In this document: positions 45,614 to 53,372 of the stretch, piece by piece
How positions within the stretch are numbered: the first letter of the stretch is position 1
How the letters are laid out: every line of letters begins with the position of its first letter
DNA from: Micromonospora sp. WMMA1363
Lineage (GTDB): Bacteria > Actinomycetota > Actinomycetes > Mycobacteriales > Micromonosporaceae
DNA length: 64,000 bases
Direction of reading: 5' to 3'
Assembly: GCF_030345795.1 (NCBI RefSeq)
Contig: NZ_JAUALB010000001.1
Span: 5,262,001 to 5,326,000 of the forward strand
Program-made: the position numbers and the translations under genes
Notes under the pieces: model-generated
Told to the model about the DNA's origin: nothing
Seen by the model: the letters and a program-made list of their open reading frames with translations, nothing else
Database searches by the model: none

Positions 45614-46105
45614 TCGCTACTGACAGTGAACGCACGGTGCGGGGTGTCGGAGCCGGAGGAAGCGGCCGGCTGAGCGTCCCTACGCATGCGCGGAAGGCAA
45701 ACCAGGCTCGTCCCGCTCGCTGCTCCTCCCGGGGGCGTCAGCCTCGCTCTCGTCGTTGCGGGTGGTGGCCGCTGCTTGTGCGGCGGGTCACCGGGGTCGT
45801 CCGGGTTTCGACCCGGTCAGCCGCGGGCGGCGTCCGGGTTTCGCATCCGGGGGTCCAGGATGCGTGGGATCGTCGCCCCAGTCGGACCTGTCCGAAGAAT
45901 CCCCTGATGGCTGGTTTACGAAGAACCTCACCTTCGCGTCGTGAATGTGTGACTATCTCACCAAAGGTGCTGTTTCGGCCGAGTGCTGTAGTTCATCACA
46001 CTTCAGTTCGCGGTTGACCGGCGCCCCACCGTCGGCGTCCTCATTGGATAGACGGTGCTCTGTGGATGAGTCTGGCCAGGCATGACCTAGTGAGGAGCAG
46101 TAGTG
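45614..46105 (+). other. long intergenic region before the repeat protein
   Basis: About 490 bp without a convincing gene. The last ~170 bp are noticeably less GC-rich than the surroundings. A TTGACC box occurs at 46014-46019 but has no good -10 partner. GAGGAG at 46092-46097 is the ribosome site for the following gene. Confidence 0.35.
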
Positions 46106-47275
46106 ATGATGGGACGTACCCGACTGTGGGCAGTTGCGCTGGTGGCCGGCGCAGCAGTCGTTTCCACCGCCGCCGCAGGGAGCGCGGCCATGGGCTACGA
46201 GGAGGGCGACCTCCCCGGCTCCCGTGAGTGGAGTGACTCCCGGGGTGAGCCGCGTGATCCCGGTGGCCCGGGTCGCCCGGGTGGCCCTGGTGATCTCGGT
46301 GGCCCGGGTCGCCCGGGTGGCCCTGGTGATCTCGGTGGCCCGGGTCGCCCGGGTGGCCCTGGTGATCTCGGTGGCCCGGGTCGCCCGGGTGGCCCTGGTG
46401 ATCTCGGTGGCCCGGGTCGCCCGGGTCGCCCGGGTGGCCCCGGTGACCCTGGTGACTCGCGGGCTGAGCGGTTCAAGGTTCAGGCGATGCTCGACGGTTA
46501 CCAGGCGAACCCGCTGACGCTCTCGACGTCGGGCAGCGGTCGGTTCGAGGCGCAGGTCGACGAGGGAAAGAAGGAGATCACGTATCGGCTCAGCTACGCG
46601 GACCTTGAGGGGAAGGTCCAGCAAGTGCACATCCACTTCGGGAGCGAGCACCAGAGCGGAGGGATCATCGCCTTCCTCTGCTCGGGTCCGAAGGGCGCGG
46701 AGGGTGGTGCGCCGAAGGGCGGTCGGGAGTGCCCGGAGACCTCTGCCACGTTCGAGGGAACGATCAGGCCCGGCGACGTCGTCGGCCCGGAGGGGCAGGG
46801 CATCAAGCCCGGCGAGTTCGACGAGGTGGTCGATGCGGTCAGGGCCGGCGTCACGTACGTCGACGTGAAGACCGACAAGTACCAGGTCGGCGAGATCCGT
46901 GGCCAGATCCTGACCGACGAGGAGACGGACCGCGAGGGCCGTGGCGAGGTGGGCCTGGGCGAGTTGGGCCGTCCTGAGGGCCGTGGCGAGGTGGGCCTGG
47001 GCGAGTTGGGCCGTCCTGAGGGCCGTGGCGAGGTGGGCCTGGGCGAGTTGGGCCGTCCTGAGGGCCGTGGCGAGGTGGGCCTGGGCGAGTTGGGCCGTCC
47101 TGAGGGCCGTGGCGAGGTGGGCCTGGGCGAGTTGGGCCGTCCTGAGGGCCGTGGCGAGGTGGGCCTGGGCGAGTTGGGCCGTCCTGAGGGCCGTGGCGAG
47201 GTGGGCCTGGGCGAGGACCTAGGGGCCCGGGACGGGCGCGATCGCGACTGGGGCGCCGGGCAAGGCGCACGGTAG
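46106..47275 (+). CDS. secreted CHRD-domain protein with collagen-like and 14-residue repeats
   Basis: A 389-residue protein. ATG 46106 is eight bases after GAGGAG; GTG 46103 and ATG 46109 are alternatives. Residues 1-~28 are a signal peptide (basic start, Ala/Val core, A-A-A-G-S-A-A). Residues ~50-115 are Gly-Pro-rich, mostly [12 protein letters not shown] units with G-x-x spacing like bacterial collagen-type stalks. Residues ~122-275 form a CHRD domain ([12 protein letters not shown] through V-H-I-H-F-G and [17 protein letters not shown]), found in extracellular proteins. Six full and one partial 14-residue repeats [14 protein letters not shown] follow, then a charged tail. The function is unknown; a surface or matrix protein is likely. 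Confidence 0.8.
   Translation: MMGRTRLWAVALVAGAAVVSTAAAGSAAMGYEEGDLPGSREWSDSRGEPRDPGGPGRPGGPGDLGGPGRPGGPGDLGGPGRPGGPGDLGGPGRPGGPGDLGGPGRPGRPGGPGDPGDSRAERFKVQAMLDGYQANPLTLSTSGSGRFEAQVDEGKKEITYRLSYADLEGKVQQVHIHFGSEHQSGGIIAFLCSGPKGAEGGAPKGGRECPETSATFEGTIRPGDVVGPEGQGIKPGEFDEVVDAVRAGVTYVDVKTDKYQVGEIRGQILTDEETDREGRGEVGLGELGRPEGRGEVGLGELGRPEGRGEVGLGELGRPEGRGEVGLGELGRPEGRGEVGLGELGRPEGRGEVGLGELGRPEGRGEVGLGEDLGARDGRDRDWGAGQGAR
46262..46456 (+). repeat. 36-bp minisatellite encoding the Gly-Pro repeat
   Basis: Four copies of a 36-bp unit begin at 46262, 46298, 46334 and 46370, followed by a diverged fifth. The unit length is a multiple of three, so copy-number change keeps the frame. Confidence 0.95.
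46934..47215 (+). repeat. 42-bp minisatellite encoding the C-terminal 14-residue repeats
   Basis: Six full copies begin at 46934, 46976, 47018, 47060, 47102 and 47144, with a 30-bp partial copy at 47186. The copies are essentially identical at DNA level, implying recent expansion or ongoing homogenisation. Confidence 0.95.
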
Positions 47276-47335
47276 CTTCCTGTCTGCTCCGTCCGATGCC
47301 CCAGGCATAGCTGAGACCCGTGGGCGAACCGGATC

Positions 47336-47377
47336 CGAAGGGTGTCCCCTCGACGTCAGTCGAGGGGACACCCTTCG
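47336..47377 (+). terminator. terminator after the CHRD protein gene
   Basis: Perfect 19-bp arms (47336-47354 and 47359-47377, core GGGTGTCCCCTCGAC) with a four-base GTCA loop. One of the strongest hairpins in the window. Confidence 0.85.
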
Positions 47378-47598
47378 CCCTGCACCGGCAGGGCCGGCGC
47401 GGCTCCGCGTCGGCCGGGGCCGGTCGGCTCGCCGATTCCGGCTTCACCGCGGGGGCTACGGACCGTGCTCTGGACGAGGACGTGCGTGATGGTGCTCGCT
47501 GTGTCGGGCTGCTCCGCCCGTGCGCCGCACCGTTGCGCTGCCGAGCTGTTGACGGGGAACCCTCTTACAGGGGCGTCAGGAAAGGGCATTCCTTGCGT

Positions 47599-47629
47599 TT
47601 GACCCTCACGTAACGGGAGGCGGAATCCT
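47599..47629 (+). promoter_or_regulatory. MerR-type promoter with 19-bp spacer upstream of the TipA-like gene
   Basis: TTGACC (47599-47604) and AATCCT (47624-47629) are separated by 19 bp, the over-long spacer that MerR proteins correct by twisting DNA. The spacer holds an imperfect dyad CCTC-N9-GAGG centred near 47612. This predicts autoactivation of the downstream regulator. Confidence 0.55.
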
Positions 47630-47652
47630 GGATCGCGGAAGGGAGGGAAACC

Positions 47653-48411
47653 ATGGCCTACACGGTGGGACAGGTGGCGAAGGCGGCCGGCGTGACCGTC
47701 CGGACGCTGCACCACTACGACGAGATCAACCTGCTGTCGCCGAGTGGCCGCAGTAGCGCCGGCTATCGGCGCTACGACGACGCGGACCTGGAGCGGTTGC
47801 AGTTGATCCGCTACTACCGGGAGTTGGGTTTCCCGTTGGAGGAGATCGCCGTGATCCTGGACGACCCGGCGAGCGACCCGGCTGAGCACCTGCGCCGGCA
47901 GCACGAGCTGTTGACCGCGCGGATCGGGAAGCTCCAGGACATGGTCGCGGCGATCGAGTTCGCGATGGAGGCACGGAAGATGGACATCCCGCTGACGCCG
48001 GAAGAGCGGTTCGAGGTCTTCGGCGACGTCGACCCGGACGTGTACGCCGAGGAGGCGGAGCAGCGGTGGGGCGGCACCGAGGCGTATCGCGAGTCGGCCC
48101 GGCGCACCGCCGGCTACTCCAAGGACGACTGGCTGCGCAACAAGGCAGAAAACGACGACTGGAGCCGCCGGCTGGTCGAGGTGATGGCGTCCGGCGCGTC
48201 CGCGGACAGCCCGGCGGCGATGAAGCTGGCCGAGGAACACCGGCAGATCATCAGCCGATGGTTCTACGACTGCTCGTACGAGCTGCACACCTGCCTGGCC
48301 GACATGTACGTCGGGGACCCGCGGTTCACCGAGTACTACGAGAAGATCCGGCCGGGTACGGCGGAGTATCTCGCCGAGGCCATCCACGCCAACGCGATCA
48401 GCCGGGCGTGA
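47653..48411 (+). CDS. MerR-family regulator with TipAS-like drug-sensing domain
   Basis: A 252-residue activator with GGGAGG seven to twelve bases before ATG 47653. Residues 1-70 are a MerR winged helix: Y-T-V-G-Q-V-A-K-A-A-G-V-T-V-R-T-L-H-H-Y-D-E-I-N-L-L-x-P and S-x-A-G-Y-R-R-Y, followed by the coiled-coil dimer helix to ~115. Residues ~120-252 resemble the antibiotic-recognition domain of TipAL (A-E-x-R-W-G-G-T-E-A-Y, W-F-Y-D-C-S-Y-E-L-H, F-T-x-Y-Y-E-K-I-R-P-G-x-A-E-Y-L). In Streptomyces TipA covalently traps thiopeptides. No transporter or resistance gene is adjacent, so here it may be self-regulated through its own short product. Confidence 0.9.
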   Translation: MAYTVGQVAKAAGVTVRTLHHYDEINLLSPSGRSSAGYRRYDDADLERLQLIRYYRELGFPLEEIAVILDDPASDPAEHLRRQHELLTARIGKLQDMVAAIEFAMEARKMDIPLTPEERFEVFGDVDPDVYAEEAEQRWGGTEAYRESARRTAGYSKDDWLRNKAENDDWSRRLVEVMASGASADSPAAMKLAEEHRQIISRWFYDCSYELHTCLADMYVGDPRFTEYYEKIRPGTAEYLAEAIHANAISRA

Positions 48412-48628
48412 CGTACCGTGGCCCGGGCGATGCGCCCGTCCGGGCTGCGGCCGGCCGTCGGTCGCCGCCGCCGTCGGTGTTCCTCAGCCCGTGCGGTGGG
48501 GTCTTGCTTCCGGCGGAAGCCGGAGGCCGTAGCTCCAGGCGATCGACGTCCGTGGAAGGCTGTGGCGGGTGTCGGTGGTCTGTGGGACGGTGCTCGGCAG
48601 GATTGTCTACCAAGCGGAGGTTCGACAC

Positions 48629-48913
48629 GTGTTCATCGTCGCCGGAAGCCTGTACGTCGACCCGGAAGACCGGGACGACTACCTCGCCGGATGCGTGGAG
48701 GTGGTGACCGTGGCCCGCGCCACTCCCGGCTGCGTCGACTTCGCGATCAGCCCGGACCTGGTCGAGCCCGGCAGGGTCAACGTCTACGAGCGCTGGGAGT
48801 CCGAGGAGGAACTGCTCGCCTTCCGAAGCTCCGGTCCGACCGAGGAGCAGCAGGTGGCGATCCGCGGCGCGGAGGTCCACCGTTACATGATCTCCAGCGT
48901 CGAGGCTCCGTGA
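48629..48913 (+). CDS. antibiotic biosynthesis monooxygenase (ABM) domain protein
   Basis: A 94-residue dimeric alpha/beta barrel protein. GTG 48629 has GGAGG eight bases upstream; an earlier start at 48569 is not supported. It shows V-A-G-S-L-Y-V-D-P-E-D-R-D-D-Y, T-P-G-C-V-D-F-A-I-S-x-D and V-N-V-Y-E-R-W-E-S-E-E-E-L, the standard ABM/YgiN layout. These proteins act as cofactor-free oxygenases on quinones or as small detoxifying enzymes. Gene lies between the regulator and gluconokinase without obvious partner. Confidence 0.83.
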   Translation: MFIVAGSLYVDPEDRDDYLAGCVEVVTVARATPGCVDFAISPDLVEPGRVNVYERWESEEELLAFRSSGPTEEQQVAIRGAEVHRYMISSVEAP

Positions 48914-48941
48914 CGGGCTTCGGCCAGCCGGCCCGCGATCG

Positions 48942-50489
48942 TCAGGCGGGTGGTGGCGCTGGTGCTCGCTCCGGTGGCAGGCCCGGAGCGAGCCGGCGCA
49001 GCGATTGGTAGGTCGGGACGAGCGCCTCGTACAGCCCGGAGAAGAGCGGCAGCAGCGACGCGTACGTGGCGGCGGCAGCCGGATCGGGGTACGCCGTCTG
49101 CTCGATCTCGACCAGGTCGGCTGCGACGTCGATGGAAGCGACCAGCTCGATCGCTTCCATGCCGAGCAGGGCGGCGCCGAAGCCGGATCCCTCGTGGCCA
49201 GCCGGGAAGTGCACCGGCGTGCCGAGCACATCGGCGAGCATCTGTCGCCACAGCGGACTGCGGGCGAAGCCGCCGCTGGCCCGGATCTCGCGGACCTCGT
49301 TGCCGGCGGCCCGGATCGATGCGAGTACCAGGGCGAGCTGCTGGCAGACCCCCTCCAGCGCGGCCCGGACCAGGTGCGCGCGGCGGTGCCGGTGGGTCAA
49401 CCCCACGTACGCGCCGCTGGGCAGGGCAGACCAGTGCGGGGCCCGCTCGTTGAGCAGGTACGGCAGCATGAGCAGACCCCCGGAGCCGACCGGTGCCTGT
49501 TCCGCGTGCGCGAGCAGCTTCTCCTTGGCGTCGGGACCGAGATCGGGGGCGAGTGCGTCGCCGGTCCAGCTGAGGACGACGCCGCCGTTGTTGATGGCAC
49601 CACCGACCGCCCAGCGCTGCTCGGTGAGCGCGTAGCAGAACACCCCGCCGAGCGGGTCGATGCTGGGCCGCTCGACCATCACCCGCATCGCCCCGCTGGT
49701 GCCGATCGAGCATGCGGCCACACCCGGGGCGACCGCGCCCAGCCCCAGGTTCGCCAGCGGCCCGTCCCCGGCTCCGACCACGACGGGCGTGTCCCGGGGT
49801 AGCCCGGTCGCCGTGGCGGTCCAGGGGTTCAAACCCGGCAGCACCCGTGTGGTTGGGACCAGCTCCGGCAGCTGCTGGTCGGTGATCCCGGCGATGCTCA
49901 GCGCCTCGGAGTCCCAGGACAGCGTGTGGATGTCGAGTAGGCCGGTCGCCGAGGCGAGCGAGTGGTCGGTGACCAGCGTGTCGCAGAACCGCAGCAGCAA
50001 CCAGTCCTTGATGCCCACCCAGTACGCGATCCGGGCGAAGAGCTTCGGGTCCTGCTCGGCGTGCCAGAGAAGTTTCGGCAGCGGTGCCATCGGGTGGATC
50101 GGGGTTCCTGTGCGCCGGTGCAGCGCCAGCCCGCCCGGCCCCGCCCGCAACCGCTCCGCCTGCGGGCTGGCCCGCGCGTCGGCCCAGGTGACCGACGGGG
50201 TGAGCGGCTCGCCGGCGGCGTCGAGCCCGATCAAGCTGTGCATCGCGCTGCTGAACGACAGCGCGGCGACCGGCCGGTCCAGATCGGCCACCGTGCGCCG
50301 GATTGCCTCGACGGCAGCGGCGTGGATGCGTCGCGGGTCCTGCTCGGCGTATCCCGGCTGGACCTCGTCGAGTGGGTAGCCGGCCGAGTGGTGGACGAGC
50401 TCGTGGCCGCTGGTGTCGTACGCGATGGCCTTCGTGCTGGTGGTGCCCACGTCGACGCCGACCACGACGCTCGGGAGCGTGCCGGTCAT
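48942..50489 (-). CDS. gntK: FGGY-family gluconokinase
   Basis: A 515-residue sugar kinase with ATG 50489 preceded by GAGGGGG. N-terminal V-V-G-V-D-V-G-T-T-S-T-K-A, the W-A-D-A-R-A block, G-A-G-D-G-P-L-A-N-L-G, S-I-G-T-S-G-A-M-R and the FGGY C-terminal R-A-S-G-G-F-A-R-S-P-L-W-R-Q-M are all present. The S-S-A-M-H-S-L-I-G and W-V-G-I-K-D-W features place it with GntK/IdnK-like FGGY gluconokinases that phosphorylate gluconate to 6-phosphogluconate. No gluconate permease or dehydrogenase is nearby. Confidence 0.85.
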   Translation of the reverse strand: MTGTLPSVVVGVDVGTTSTKAIAYDTSGHELVHHSAGYPLDEVQPGYAEQDPRRIHAAAVEAIRRTVADLDRPVAALSFSSAMHSLIGLDAAGEPLTPSVTWADARASPQAERLRAGPGGLALHRRTGTPIHPMAPLPKLLWHAEQDPKLFARIAYWVGIKDWLLLRFCDTLVTDHSLASATGLLDIHTLSWDSEALSIAGITDQQLPELVPTTRVLPGLNPWTATATGLPRDTPVVVGAGDGPLANLGLGAVAPGVAACSIGTSGAMRVMVERPSIDPLGGVFCYALTEQRWAVGGAINNGGVVLSWTGDALAPDLGPDAKEKLLAHAEQAPVGSGGLLMLPYLLNERAPHWSALPSGAYVGLTHRHRRAHLVRAALEGVCQQLALVLASIRAAGNEVREIRASGGFARSPLWRQMLADVLGTPVHFPAGHEGSGFGAALLGMEAIELVASIDVAADLVEIEQTAYPDPAAAATYASLLPLFSGLYEALVPTYQSLRRLAPGLPPERAPAPPPA

Positions 50490-50741
50490 GGATTCCACCC
50501 CCTCGCTCCGCGAGCGTCACACGTCGCTGACGTTACCCACCATGAGCCGGGCGGTAGGGGGAAACCGAGCGGTGACTGTGACACGCCCGAGAACATGAAT
50601 CGGTTTGGCGAAACCACCCTATCGTCCAGGTTGCTCCACTGATTGGGCAATTTGCACCTCGCAACCCGTCCCCGTGCAGGCCGGACCGGAGTTGTCAGAT
50701 GTGACACCCCGGTTGGTGGCCTACGCGGCGGAGGAGTCGGC

Positions 50742-51896
50742 GTGGCAATGACTGATTCGACGGGTTCGACCTGGCGGTACCGCTGGGCACAGCGGCAGAA
50801 CGAACAGCGGCGGCGGGTGTTCCGCGACGCCGACGAGGCATGGCGACGGCGTGACGAGGAACTTCGCCGCCTGCGTACCCTCGCCGCCGAACTCGAGGGC
50901 TCGGCCGACGCGGGCGCCGGCCTTCCTCTGGAACTCGCTCCCGGCGAGGTGGTCTTCTGGGTGCTGCCCGCCGCTCAGCTGGTCGAGGTGCGGCACAGCG
51001 GGGTGCTGCCCGCGCCCGACCTAACGGTCACCCCGCAGCGCGCGGCGCTGCGCAACCGGCGACCCGACGGCCTCCGGGTCGCCGGCGCCGGAATGGCGGT
51101 GATCACCAACCGCCGGCTGGCGCTGCTCGGCGGGCGCGGCCGCCGCGACTGGACGTACGCGAAGATGACCGGCCTGGCGCACGACGCGTCCGCGCCGGTC
51201 ACGCTGATCCAGGTGCTCGACCGGCGTCGCGCCTCCGGGCTGCTGCTCCCGGTCGACGTGGCGGCCGACTTCCGGTTCAAGCTGACGTTGGCCTTCGCCG
51301 ACGCGATCGAGCAGCGCAGCTTCGTGATCGCCCAGCTCGACGAGGCGATCGCCGAACACGCCCAGCTCAAGCCTTTCAGGCCGGCTATCGCCACGCCCGC
51401 TCAGGCGCGGCTGAGCGGCTTCGTGCCCGGCGGCCGGCGCACCGTCGCCGTCGCCGCCGGCATCGCGCTGCTGGTGCCGGTGGCGCTGCTGGAGTCCGAC
51501 CCGTCCGACCCGACCCGCTCGGAGGTCGCGGTCGCCGCGACGCCCGCACCTACCGCGATTTCGATCGAAGCCACCCCGACCGAAGCCGTCCCGACGGAGA
51601 CCGTCTCGGCCGAGGCCGTCGCGTCACCGACATCGCGCCGCGCGTCCCGGTCGCCCGCGACTCCGTCCGGCGGCCTCTGCGGGGCGCCGGCCAACCCGAT
51701 GGGGTACGGCTTCTGCGACGGCAGCCGGATCCGTGAGCCGGCCGCCGACGTGTGCGACTGGTTCGACTGCGTGCCCGGTTTCTGGGCCGGCCGCGGCTAC
51801 CTGGTGCAGTGCAGGAACGGCTCGGTCAGCCTCGCCGGCGGCAGTCCCCGGGCGTGCGGGGCGCACGGCGGCGTCCGCCGCGCGTTCCGGCGCTGA
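50742..51896 (+). CDS. membrane protein with Cys-rich C-terminal domain
   Basis: A 384-residue protein from GTG 50742 (GGAGGAG five bases upstream; ATG 50748 also possible). A charged, coiled-coil-like N-terminus (to ~55) leads into a soluble domain of beta-strands with V-I-T-N-R-R-L-A-L-L-G-G-R (~120-132), resembling PH-like domains of short membrane proteins. One TM helix lies at ~240-258, then a Thr/Ala/Pro linker. The ~75-residue C-terminal domain has six cysteines and ends G-G-S-P-R-A-C-G-A-H-G-G-V, reminiscent of DUF3761. That domain would be extracytoplasmic. Function unknown. Confidence 0.7.
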   Translation: MAMTDSTGSTWRYRWAQRQNEQRRRVFRDADEAWRRRDEELRRLRTLAAELEGSADAGAGLPLELAPGEVVFWVLPAAQLVEVRHSGVLPAPDLTVTPQRAALRNRRPDGLRVAGAGMAVITNRRLALLGGRGRRDWTYAKMTGLAHDASAPVTLIQVLDRRRASGLLLPVDVAADFRFKLTLAFADAIEQRSFVIAQLDEAIAEHAQLKPFRPAIATPAQARLSGFVPGGRRTVAVAAGIALLVPVALLESDPSDPTRSEVAVAATPAPTAISIEATPTEAVPTETVSAEAVASPTSRRASRSPATPSGGLCGAPANPMGYGFCDGSRIREPAADVCDWFDCVPGFWAGRGYLVQCRNGSVSLAGGSPRACGAHGGVRRAFRR

Positions 51897-52093
51897 CGTC
51901 GCGCGGATGGCCGCAGGCGGACTCCACCGCACCGCCCGTGACCCGTTGCCGAGCGACGTGGGTCGGTGCGGGGGCCGGCCAACCAACGGCTACCACCGCT
52001 GTCATGGCTTTCGCGGCGGGGGCCCACCCGGCGGTCACTCCGTCATCGATCAGGGCTCGCCGTGCCGAGGAGCGCCCGGCCCGCGGCGGGCAG

Positions 52094-52462
52094 TCACTCC
52101 GGGTGGTGGCAGACCGCTTCGACGTTGTTGCCGTCCGGGTCGCGGACGAACGCACCGAAGTAGGTCGCGTGGTACTCCGGCCAGAGCCTAGGGGCGTGCA
52201 GCACCTCGGCGCCGGCCGCCACCGCGGCGTCGTGGAACGCCTGCACGGCAGCCCGGTCCGGCGCGGTGAACGCGACGTGCGACTCGACGCCCCCGGCCGC
52301 ACCGCCCAGCGGGCTGAGCCAGAAGCTGGGGGAGCTGCTGCCGTACCCGACCGCCTCCGGGAACTCCATCAGGCGGCGGGCACCGAGCGGGGCCAGGACG
52401 GCGTCGTAGAAGGCGAGACTGGCGGGCAGGTCACGCACCTGGATGCCAAGGTGGTCGAGCAT
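52094..52462 (-). CDS. glyoxalase/bleomycin-resistance (VOC) superfamily protein
   Basis: A 122-residue single VOC domain with GAGGAGG seven bases before ATG 52462. It begins M-L-D-H-L-G-I-Q-V-R-D and ends R-D-P-D-G-N-N-V-E-A-V-C-H, with H4, an internal H (S-H-V-A-F) and E as candidate metal ligands. Members include dioxygenases, isomerases and drug-binding proteins; the reaction cannot be assigned. No partner gene nearby. Confidence 0.88.
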   Translation of the reverse strand: MLDHLGIQVRDLPASLAFYDAVLAPLGARRLMEFPEAVGYGSSSPSFWLSPLGGAAGGVESHVAFTAPDRAAVQAFHDAAVAAGAEVLHAPRLWPEYHATYFGAFVRDPDGNNVEAVCHHPE

Positions 52463-52601
52463 CGAAGCCTCCTCGTGGGCGCTCCGGCCGCCGGGTGGAC
52501 AGGGCCCGACCGGACGGGGCTGATCGTCGGATGGGCACAAGCTACGACCGGGGTACGACACGTTTCGCTGCGGCCAGCCGGTGGCACCTTCTCCACCCGT
52601 C

Positions 52602-52856
52602 TCACCTTCGTACCGGCCCGAGCAATGACGTCTCCTGGCTGTATGACGCGTTGGCCGCCCAGGCCGACAACTGTTCATGCGCGTGGATCGCTGCGTCGCA
52701 GAGCGAATCAGCGCCCATCTGGGAGTCCGCTCTGCGGAACTCTTCGGCGAGGGTTGAGGCGTAATGTACCTGATCCACGCCGATGGTCACGGGTGCGGCG
52801 GCCCACGAAGTGGGCAGTTCGATACGGCCATTGGTTTGGAGGCCTGCCAGCGCTGA
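52602..52856 (-). pseudogene. probable fragment of a HTH regulator's C-terminal helical domain
   Basis: An 84-codon open frame on the minus strand with no proper start after the TAG at 52857-52859. It reads G-R-I-E-L-P-T-S-W, then D-Q-V-H-Y-A-S-T-L-A-E-E-F-R-R-A-D-S-Q-M-G-A-D, and A-I-H-A-H-E-Q-L-S-A-W, a composition and helix pattern like the repeat region of actinomycete XRE regulators. It lies directly downstream of an intact regulator/flavoprotein pair. Probably debris of a second regulator; it could also be a short natural protein. Confidence 0.4.
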
Positions 52857-52877
52857 CTATACTTCCGCCGCACGGCG

Positions 52878-53372
52878 TCAACCAGAGCCTCGGAGCCGGG
52901 TGACGACCCCGTGCCAGTCGAGTTCTGCGGGTAGCGCTGCCACGATGACACCCGCGTCTTGCAGCAGCCGCAGGTGCGGGTCGTAACTCGGGTGGGCAGC
53001 CAACTGATCCTTGACGTTCGGGAACGCGTAGAGCGGCACGCCTGCACCGAGCGCCTCATTGAGGATGCCGAGCGCGAGTGTGTCGTTGATCCCCTGAGCC
53101 CACTTGTTGATCACATTGAATGTGGCAGGTACGACGGCGACGGCCGTGGCCGGCGGATGCGGCTCCGGCTCACCGGGTTTCCGCCAGTCCACTCGGACGG
53201 GGTAGCTGGTCTGCTCGGCAAGTGCCTCCCGGTCGATCCAGGTCGCGGCGGTCGGCGTCGCGGTGAGACAGACGGTCCAGCCGTCCGCCAGTAGCAGGTC
53301 GATAAGGTCACCGATCCGCAGCACCGGAGGTGCGGCACAGACGAGCAGGGCAAGCACACGCGGTTGGTTCAT
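52878..53372 (-). CDS. flavoprotein (cysteine decarboxylase-type fold)
   Basis: A 164-residue protein of the homo-oligomeric flavin-containing Cys decarboxylase family. It has the N-terminal V-L-A-L-L-V-C-A-A-P-P strand, T-A-T-P-T-A-A-T-W-I, the P-A-T-F-N-V-I-N-K-W-A-Q-G-I-N-D-T-L-A substrate/flavin segment (the P-A-T-x-N pattern is the family hallmark) and a C-terminal helix. Known relatives decarboxylate C-terminal cysteines (EpiD, PPC decarboxylase) but small stand-alone copies next to regulators are uncharacterised. Its ATG overlaps the stop of the upstream HTH gene (ATGA at 53369-53372), so the two are co-translated. Confidence 0.8.
   Translation of the reverse strand: MNQPRVLALLVCAAPPVLRIGDLIDLLLADGWTVCLTATPTAATWIDREALAEQTSYPVRVDWRKPGEPEPHPPATAVAVVPATFNVINKWAQGINDTLALGILNEALGAGVPLYAFPNVKDQLAAHPSYDPHLRLLQDAGVIVAALPAELDWHGVVTRLRGSG

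Noticed and set aside
46262..47215. Regular direct repeats considered as a CRISPR array
   Set aside because: The repeats are head-to-tail with no unique spacers and are coding minisatellites inside one gene.
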